From Odontocerum albicorne (Eukaryota; Arthropoda; Insecta; Trichoptera; Odontoceridae), in NCBI GenBank assembly GCA_949825065.1, contig OX463859.1, positions 17,813,220 through 17,877,219 of the forward strand: a stretch of 64,000 nt of DNA, given 5' to 3'. Below are positions 56,950 through 64,000 of this stretch, piece by piece. Both the position numbers and the translations under genes were made by a program. Positions within the stretch are counted from its first letter, which is position 1. Each line of letters opens with the position of its first letter. The notes beneath the pieces are model-generated. The model saw only the letters and a program-made list of their open reading frames with translations, was not told where the DNA came from and did no database searches.

Positions 56950-56995
56950 TAGAATATAAATAGCCCATTTCGACAAATGTCAAGTTTAGCTGACG
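56950..56995 (+). promoter_or_regulatory. Possible TATA box
   Basis: 'gaatataaatagcccatttc' contains a good TATA motif, with 'tcaagtttagc' about 30 bp downstream. It lies just after the weak exon candidate at 56809. No ORF follows, so this is only suggestive. Confidence 0.2.
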
Positions 56996-57434
56996 CGCAT
57001 TTTTAAAATAACTCGCGACCAGACGAGAAAGAAAAACAAAATGTATATTTAAAACATCATTAACATAAATAGATGTAAAACAATTACATATTAGTAAATA
57101 AATAATGATTTCTATAAAGATGAAATTGTATAAACAATATTTATTTAATATAAAATTAAAACACGGTTACTTTGTTTTATTCAACTTTATTTATTGCAAA
57201 TCACAATGCATTTCAACTTTTTCGATGCATTGTGGTTTGCAGTAAAAGTGTCTTAAAACATATATAGAAGAAAAATATCAAATTCTTCTAAATATGATAA
57301 AGAAAAAAAAAACATGAGAAATTTCAACTGATACTGCAGGAGAAAATTCAGAGTGAAAAATTCTGAAAATTCAGTGCCAGAAAAATACACATCACGTAGT
57401 TGAAGGACTCATGAGAGTGGTTTCACTGTGGTTC

Positions 57435-57662
57435 AGTACCCGGCGGTAAGTAATACACATCGGGCTTAAGGAAGAGACTGTCGGCCATAATCGGCTTTGT
57501 AGAGCGTCGCCTCTGTCCCTAGAACGCTTGACAACGACTGACAAATCGCGACGGAACACGTGTATGAATGACAAACACGACGCTCTACAAAGCCGAAGTT
57601 AGCCGATTATGGCCGACTGTCTCTTTCTTAAGCCCGATGTGTATTACTTACTGCCGGGTACT
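57435..57662. mobile_element. GC-rich foldback MITE
   Basis: The left arm 57435-57509 ('agtacccggcggtaagtaat' ... 'tttgtagagcgtcg') pairs almost perfectly with the right arm 57578-57662 ('cgacgctctacaaagccg' ... 'acttactgccgggtact'). The right arm has about 10 extra bases near 57595. The loop is 68 bp. The element is much richer in GC than its surroundings and no ORF spans it meaningfully. The target duplication is unclear, so the superfamily is open. Confidence 0.8.
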
Positions 57663-58429
57663 ATACATATCTGGCGCTTGAAACCGTGGATATGTAATGT
57701 TATATGGAAGAAGAAAAAAATCTCAAATACTATCAATCAAATAAAATACAAAATTTATTGCATTACAAAAAACAAACAATTCAAAAAACGAAAAATCAGT
57801 CTCCCAGTCAAGACCAGGTATTGTTTTATCGAGAACTATTTGCAAACGTTAAAATAAAAAGGTCTTTTAACTCGTTATGAAACGTCCAAGGTGTAAGTTG
57901 AAAAAAGAAACGCAATACACACATAACACACTGTTCGTATACATACACCTTTATAAATGACGTCAAGACACACCTTCAGTATGAACCAATTAAAAACCGT
58001 CCACAGAGAAAACAGTAAATATAGACTGTACTAATCACACAGCAAATTTAATCAGCGTAGCCGTAGTAAAGTCTAACTGGCAAATCACTTTTATGATATC
58101 AAATACAATATTATGTATGTAGGCGCTTAAATGGATAATAAACGGCTTTATAAATTGTTTTTTTTTTCACGTAATTCAAGAAGGCGATACATTTATACGA
58201 GTAGATCCATGAAATACTCTGTTACTTAAAATTATGTAACCTATAATAATTGACTTGATTAAACTAGTTTACATGTTTTTTTCGAGCGATCACAGGCTTT
58301 CAAAACGCGTTAAATGCGGGGAAATAATGTACAAGCGATGGGTCGGTGGGCAGAGCAACTACTATAAGGTCAGTTTGTAAGATTCGTTGACCATTTGCGG
58401 GGGGGCCTGAATACTGGCAGCAGATGGCT

Positions 58430-58860
58430 TGAGACTATGAAAATAGGAGAGCTAACATATAGTACATAGCATTATTGGAGCGTTTAAAGGCAGAAATTGC
58501 AAAAAAACGGCCCCATATGAAGAAGAAAAAAGTTATCTTTCATCAGGACAATGTACCGTGTCACAAGTCGTTGGTAACGATGGCCAAATTGCATGAGTTG
58601 AACTTCGAATTGCTTCCGCACCCACCGTATTCTCCAGATTTGGCTGTTCGCAGACCTCAACAAAGATGCTCCAGGGAAAGAGATTTGGCTCCAATGAAGA
58701 AGTGATTGCCGAAACTAACGCCTATTTTAAAACCAAAGATAAATCGTTCTACACGGCTGGCATAGAAAAGTTAGGAAAGCGTTGAAATGAATGTATCGCT
58801 CTTGAAGGAGACTATGTTGATGAATAAATAAGAATTTTGGCAAACAAATGTTGTTTTAGT
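58430..58860 (+). pseudogene. Mariner transposase C-terminal fragment
   Basis: Reading 58475 onward gives MERLKAEIAKKRPHMKKKK, then VIFHQDNVPCHKSL with the second catalytic D, then LLPHPPYSPDLA. A small deletion follows, removing the block with the third catalytic D and shifting the frame. The protein then continues as GSNEEVIAETNAYFKTKDKS, FYTAGIEKLGKR, a stop in place of W, and NECIALEGDYVDE. The 'H-QDNAPCH' form and the C-terminus fit a mariner subfamily different from the other copies. No first catalytic D and no left inverted repeat were found, so the element is 5'-truncated. Confidence 0.85.
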
Positions 58861-59147
58861 AGTTAGTCCCGAGCCTTATTGATCGATGTGTTATATGTTC
58901 TCGAGCTGATGGCTCCTCAACAGTCAAATGGTTTTGGTTCCTCAACAGTCAAATGGAACACCCAATGCTATCCAGATGACAGAATTCTGGACGGAAGTAG
59001 TGTAATGCCTTTGCACGAAAAGAAGAACAGTTAGGCGTATAAAAAGCAGCGAGCTGCGAATATGTCAGCGTGAACAAATGGCTCAGCGTGCGCGTTTAGG
59101 ATCGGGTTGTTCTATCACATGATCGACGCGGAGGAGCAACTCGAGAA

Positions 59148-59192
59148 TAACATTGGAATGGCAAGGGATTCTTCGACTACGAGGTCCATCAT
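59148..59192 (+). repeat. SINE-B tail fragment
   Basis: 'ttggaatggcaagggattct' and 'cgactacgaggtccat' match the SINE-B end. About 45 bp. Confidence 0.5.
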
Positions 59193-59454
59193 TAATATTG
59201 GACGCTTAAATCAGCTAGTTTTCAGATAGTGATTGTTATTTCATACCCAGGATTAAATCGTTTTCAAGATCTCCACTATACAAGTACATATGATTGAATG
59301 ACTGATGCGAATATAGAGAGCGTGTGATGTGGAGTTATTGGGCATGGTTTTAATGGAGTTGGGGATATTATGACGCGGTAGAATTATATGCGTGATAGCT
59401 TGTGATTTAAGTTAATGTTTCAGTTAAGTGTTTTAGTATCTAGGACATGTGTAT

Positions 59455-59590
59455 GAAGATTGCCTTTATGGGTCATATATTGAGAGGAGAAAAATACCAC
59501 CTCCTAAAAGTAATATTGATGGGCAAAATCAAGGGGCGACGTGGAATCGATAGAAGGCGCTGTCTTGGTTACGCAACATTCAATAGGCCG
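59455..59590 (+). repeat. RTE-like LINE fragment
   Basis: The + strand reads KIAFMGHILRGEKYHLLKVI, then LMGKIKGRRGIDRRRCLGYA. It is the same block as the 4683-4913 copy but truncated after about 45 codons. Confidence 0.7.
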
Positions 59591-59759
59591 GTCAAGTATC
59601 CAGACGGTTGAGAAGCTGTTTCTGTCTCTCTGCCTCTGTTCCTTGATTCAACAAATATTTATAAAGCCAATACAGATACATCGATTTTTACAACATAGAT
59701 ATATCGAATTGATAAAGGAAGAGATGATTAAATTTTCGATGTAATCGGAAGTATAATTT

Positions 59760-60570
59760 AAATTAAGTAATTATAATTTATTTCATAAAAAATATCTGAT
59801 TGGCGATTGGTAAAATGTTCAAGTGTTCATTTGCGTCTTAGAAACAGTCACGATTATTGATAAAACTTAAGATTACTCTGATAACCTTTATATCAATCGA
59901 TCTTAATTAACTGTACACATTGATTAAATGATTATGATAAAAGTTCAAAGAATTTAAATATAACTTATTTATATGTATCGATAAAGTTAGTGTTTCTTTA
60001 ATGTCGATGATGTGACAGCCAATCTCTCGTGATTCAGTATGATTATAAGTCATTATGTCGATAGAAGACACTTGTGATTGTATTGATTTATGGTGTGCAC
60101 ACAGTCTTCAAAGTAACAGATCACTGAAGTTCTGATGGCAAGGAAGTCAAAGTTCCAAGACAAGTGTTAATTTCTATCTGCTGTAGTCATCGTTTGGCAG
60201 ATTTATTTTATATAGCACCACTTTTTGATGTTGCTTAATATCGCTTTAATAAGTTGTCTATAAGTTATGAAAAACATTTAATTCAAAATAAATAGGTTTG
60301 GAGTGCCACAGGGCAGTAAACTGGGACCTATATTTTTTTCGTTTAAATAAATTACATATATGATTTATAAGTTAGTGGCAAACGGGATAAGGTTGTATTT
60401 TAATCTGGACCAAAACTATTAAAATGAAAATATTAGGGTCAAGATATACAACCAGACACAAGCAATTGCTTAGTTCGTTGAATTCTGAACACATTACATT
60501 ACATTATCCCCTTCCTTATACTTGAACAAATTATTTTACTCTAGTCCTACCATTATTGTTGATAAAAATG
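59760..60570. other. AT-rich sequence
   Basis: Nothing assignable was recognised. Confidence 0.4.
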
Positions 60571-60572
60571 AC

Positions 60573-60785
60573 TTCCTCCGTGGCCTAGTTGGTAAGATGC
60601 CTATCTCTCAACCCGGAGATTACAGATTCAAATCCCACTGGATCCTAGATTTTTTTAAAAAAGGTTTCCAACCTGGTTTTCACTTAAGGTCACTTTAATA
60701 TATTCCTAGTTGGTTTGAAGAGATTGCCACATATCAATAAGCTCGCTAGGTTATACTGTATACAATTAAAGTGTAATACGATACA
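60573..60785 (+). repeat. SINE-A, most complete copy (tRNA-like head plus LINE tail)
   Basis: The tRNA-like head carries a perfect A box 'tggcctagttgg' (60581-60592) and a B box 'gattcaaatcc' (60625-60635), spaced as an internal RNA polymerase III promoter. The body 'ggttttcacttaaggtcact' and tail 'ttggtttgaagagattgcca', 'caataagctcgctagg' follow, ending in 'aaagtgtaatacg'. Length is about 210 bp. The tail resembles the 3' end of the repeat at 3080-3545. Confidence 0.8.
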
Positions 60786-61034
60786 TTTTTTCAGAGATAA
60801 GCCATATTTTACTTGAATTTAAATGTATTTAATCATTTCTGTAAAATCCGCCATGATTAAGACAACTTTATGTATCCAAAATACGCTGGTTAATTGGAAG
60901 AAATTGTTGTATTCAATAAGTCGGTCAGATGTGCCATGTATAACCATGTACAAAAAATAATTAATATAAAAATAATAATTGAAAAATAAATTTAAATAAT
61001 TAAAAAATAAATAAACATTATGTTCTTGTGTATA

Positions 61035-61165
61035 AGTATTTTTCAAAAAGGATTTCAGTCTGGTTTTCACTTAAGGACACTTAAATATATTTTTGGTGGG
61101 CTGGAAGAGATTTTCACATGGCAATAAACCGCCGAGCTGTACTCTATTATACTCGTAATACAATT
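61035..61165 (+). repeat. SINE-A fragment
   Basis: 'ctggttttcacttaaggaca', then 'ggctggaagagattttcaca', 'ggcaataaaccgccgagctg'. Body and tail only. Confidence 0.6.
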
Positions 61166-61604
61166 CAATAGACACATGATAAATTACTTCTCTTAAAAAA
61201 ATTGAAATATTTCGCAGTAATTCTTGCATTCTCATTTTGGTTCACGATGGGTGGCTCGTTATTTGAAATTCCTGAACACAATACACGCCACAAATTATTT
61301 GTTTTTACGATAAAAATGTCTTTCTTGCTTCCTATGTATGTATATATGTAAATGTATGCTGATCGTCACTCTTCAGCTACGAATTTGAATTTCATACAAC
61401 ACAATTCAATGTTTACTCAAGTGTAGCATACAGTCATATGTGACGTATGAACACATATTAAATACATCGCTCGATATACTTTGTATTTATTTTAATATTT
61501 ATTTGCGAGTTGTTTTTATGTTTTACTTATGTGAACATGGAATGCCTAATTAATTTATAATAGTAAAAGATACTTAAGTGTCATTTATTTTGTCAATAAA
61601 TAGT

Positions 61605-61725
61605 TCATAAGAGAGTATTCATGACGAGGTGTGTGGACGTGGCAGAATTAAAATATGGGTGCCAGGATATAATAACGTGGAGATCTGTTCTCTCTGCCTA
61701 CCCTTATATAGACAGGTTTGATTAT
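61605..61725 (+). repeat. RTE-like LINE 3' end fragment
   Basis: 'acgaggtgtgtggacgtggc' and 'ctgttctctctgcctaccct' match the last Pol codons and 3' end of the family. Only about 120 bp remain. Confidence 0.65.
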
Positions 61726-62070
61726 TATGATGACTTGCCATGTATGTTAAAAAACAAATAATATATCTGATTGGTCTCATATAGAAAATTGTTCAAGTAA
61801 ATCGGTGACATTATTGCCATATATTATAAATCAATTCCAAATAGTAATATAACTAAGGATTATGATTACTGATACAATCTCTGACGCAAATCTATTGAAA
61901 ATATATTTTTTTATTATATCAAATAATGTGTTTTTATAACATATTTTACATACATCCGGAGCTATTTATTGTTAGCGCACTTAAAAATGTTGTCACGTCT
62001 TGCGTATACAACGCTGTTTTGATAATTACGAAATTTCTCTGTCAGAAGTTTATACGAAACTTATATGTCC

Positions 62071-62094
62071 GAAGTTTATACGAACTTCGGACAG
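62071..62094. repeat. 24-bp inverted repeat
   Basis: 'tccgaagtt', loop 'tatacg', then the complement 'aacttcgga'. The half 'gaagtttatacgaa' also occurs about 25 bp upstream as a direct repeat. Confidence 0.6.
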
Positions 62095-62240
62095 AGAAGT
62101 TTTGTGTATGTAGCTACTAAATTATTTAATGCATTACCAAGAGCCATAAGAAATACTAAAAAAATATGATAAATATAAATCGACTTGAAAAGTGGCCTAT
62201 AGAATTCAGACCAGAATTAGTAAGAGATAATGTCAAAACA
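62095..62240 (+). repeat. LINE ORF2 C-terminal scrap
   Basis: The + strand reads VYVATKLFNALPRAIRNTKK then stops. 'LFN-LP--IR' resembles the last conserved block of CR1/Jockey-like ORF2 proteins. The stretch after it, to about 62240, has no open frame. Confidence 0.5.
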
Positions 62241-62574
62241 AAATGAAAACTAAAATGGAATTACAATCATGCAATGGAGAAATATTTCTTGTACAGTTTC
62301 CTTTTCGTTAAACGTTTTTTTTGTGGATTAATAAGAATCGTTTTTATCAAAAACAATAAGTAAATGATCAATTGAAAAGAAATGTATCTAATTAATATTT
62401 TTTTATAAAAGGAGAAACAGAAATCTTACATAATTAAAAAAAATCTTGAAGCACAATACAAATCAGATTACTAATGGACGTGTATAATTTTTTTTCATTG
62501 AATATACAAAGAATAATTACATATACAAAGATAATTACACAGTAATCTATAATATGTTACATATGGTATATAAC

Positions 62575-62880
62575 ATTACGCCATGCCCATTTTGAGGTAA
62601 ACAGAGAGGACAACTCTCCACATATTTTTGTCCATGTACACAGTTCTCGCCTCGTCCACATCTATACATATCTCATAGTTATTACACTTACTTCAGTGAA
62701 CATTCCTTCAATCTTCCCAGTTTTTCCTTGGTGTATATTTTTCTAACTTTTAATTTATTCAGGTTATGTATATAGGTATTTGTTTCGTAAGTATTTCATA
62801 ACTCATTCTCTCAATGTGACCAAACCATCTTAAGATTCCTTTCTTAATTCTACTTATAACATCCACCTCTAATAAACGGT
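62575..62880 (-). repeat. RTE-like LINE 3' fragment
   Basis: The reversed 3' end ('acgccatgcccattttgagg') is followed by reversed coding for the 'RL-KQ' and 'LRWFGHIERM' stretches near 62790-62850. It is decayed. Confidence 0.65.
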
Positions 62881-62929
62881 TACCCAATCCAATCATTTCT
62901 TATCGAGACACTTTAAAATATTAACGCTC

Positions 62930-63065
62930 AGCAGAACTGGGAACAGACAACAGCAAATAGTGCCAAATTGCGTGGAACTATTGCTAGGTATTAGGGACCC
63001 AATAGAGAAAGAAGACGTGGACAAGCTGTAGGTACTAAAGCTCCTTGCCCATGCAACAGGATATG
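62930..63065 (+). other. Coding-like scrap of unknown origin
   Basis: One frame reads LGIRDPIEKEDVDKL, stop, VLKLLAHATGYVYHKLDY. It is unlike the neighbouring LINE and unidentified; decayed transposon coding is likely. Confidence 0.3.
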
Positions 63066-63614
63066 TCTATCACAAATTGGATTATATAGTATAGTCATCT
63101 CCGATGGGACCAACATCAGGTACCCTGATCGCCCACTTTGTATTGTGTATTCTATTATACTTGTCATGGTTATGAGGCATTCATTTCTTACAATTTATAA
63201 TATGATAATTTCTGTAATCAATTTAAAATAAGATAAAAATATTTAATATCATACATAATACCCAAGTCAAACTGTACTATAGATAACAAAGAAATGTTAA
63301 CTCAAACATTAGAATTTCCATACTAATTTGAGAGAGCATACAAATTGCAAAGCCTTCTTAGCACTTTTGAAAAGCATACAAAAACACTGGATTTTCCCAC
63401 CTTTTTAGCAGCTTAATAAATAATTTCATTGTTTCACCATTATTTTCAGCAGAAAATGTTACGTATATATTATATTTCATCACTCATTACGGATTTGATT
63501 CGCGTGATGTATGCATATATAATTAAGTGTCACTTTTGAGTGTCAGGTTGATATGAATGTGCAACGGGGTTTAATATACTATATGTAATCAAAAATCGGA
63601 AAGAAGTATCGATT

Positions 63615-63745
63615 TATTTTTTCACGCTATATGTCTTCAGTGAGATACAGACAAAAGCGTAGTTTACTGGTGACACGACAAATGAAGGGAGACAAACCCA
63701 AATCCATTAAAATTGTTTATCGAAATTAAATTACCTGTTGTTTTT
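63615..63745 (+). repeat. Short dispersed repeat, paired with 52335-52450
   Basis: Collinear match to 52335-52450 with moderate divergence. Nothing coding is visible. Confidence 0.5.
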
Positions 63746-64000
63746 TTTCGCTAATTATGTATATTTGTTGTCGTGTGTAAAATAAAATATTTCATCACAG
63801 TTTATAATATTTTCATCAGTAAAACTCGGTATCACAGCTCAATGTGACCTTTACATTTATCCTTCAGTATTTTCAGGAATGTGGGTGGTTTACACGTAGG
63901 TTGGATCTTCGCTTTAACCTTAGGAGATACTCAAACCCCTCAAAGGTCAGAGGTTAGATTAAAGGAAGTCATTTTAGTTCTCAAATTTTCCAATTCATCA

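Noticed and set aside
1..64000. CRISPR array, rRNA, prophage or bacterial operon
   Set aside because: Base composition, splice signals and insect-type transposons show a eukaryotic nuclear region; no regular spaced short repeats with unique spacers exist.

Overview
This window is AT-rich eukaryotic, insect-type DNA, most likely from a moth or butterfly (Lepidoptera). The evidence is the transposon content: several mariner elements, many RTE-type LINE 3' ends carrying a YGSETW block and ending in a 'CTGCCTACCCC' tail, and tRNA-derived SINEs. The order is inferred from general familiarity with such repeats, not from a database search. There is no bacterial-type gene organisation, no CRISPR array, no rRNA and no intact tRNA gene.

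Host coding content is very sparse. The best candidate is a 111-bp exon at 4390-4500 (+), with a clean acceptor, a gtgagt donor and one open frame. Two downstream segments fit its splice phase and are flanked by good splice signals: a possible alternative terminal exon (25967-26043) and a 41-bp microexon (43362-43402). Two weaker terminal-exon candidates lie at 52675-52731 and 56809-56900. If this is right, the window is mostly introns of one long gene on the + strand. I do not recognise the protein.

Transposable elements fill most of the rest. There are at least six mariner-type loci: 9450-10403 and 45962-46862 (one family, different internal deletions), 12319-13305 (palindromic), 16850-17330 (decayed), 49986-51261 (nearly full length, one reading-frame break) and 58430-58860 (C-terminal fragment). 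About fifteen decayed copies of one RTE-like LINE family lie on both strands. A second RTE-like group left short Pol C-terminal fragments, and Jockey/CR1-like LINEs left 3' ends at 21560, 48060 and 62095. Two SINE families recur. SINE-A has a tRNA-like head and a tail shared with a LINE-like repeat. SINE-B has a 'GAGGTGCATGGCC' tRNA-like head and a body ending in 'AGGCCCAGCAACGACGA'. Foldback MITEs lie at about 4980-5296, 17379-17716 and 57435-57662.

Several insertions are nested: mariner in LINE at 45960, a MITE in another repeat at 17379, a 128-bp insert with an 8-bp duplication in a SINE at 39881, a LINE-tail element in a LINE at 53377, and a SINE beside a LINE fragment at 22937. Minisatellites of 44 bp (about 10975-11575), 26 bp (about 44515-44995), 50 bp, 75 bp and 149 bp also occur. 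The stretch 40085-43360 looks comparatively free of transposons. I found no convincing undescribed biological system. The most interesting points are the phase-matched exon candidates, the palindromic mariner and the two sibling mariners with complementary deletions.
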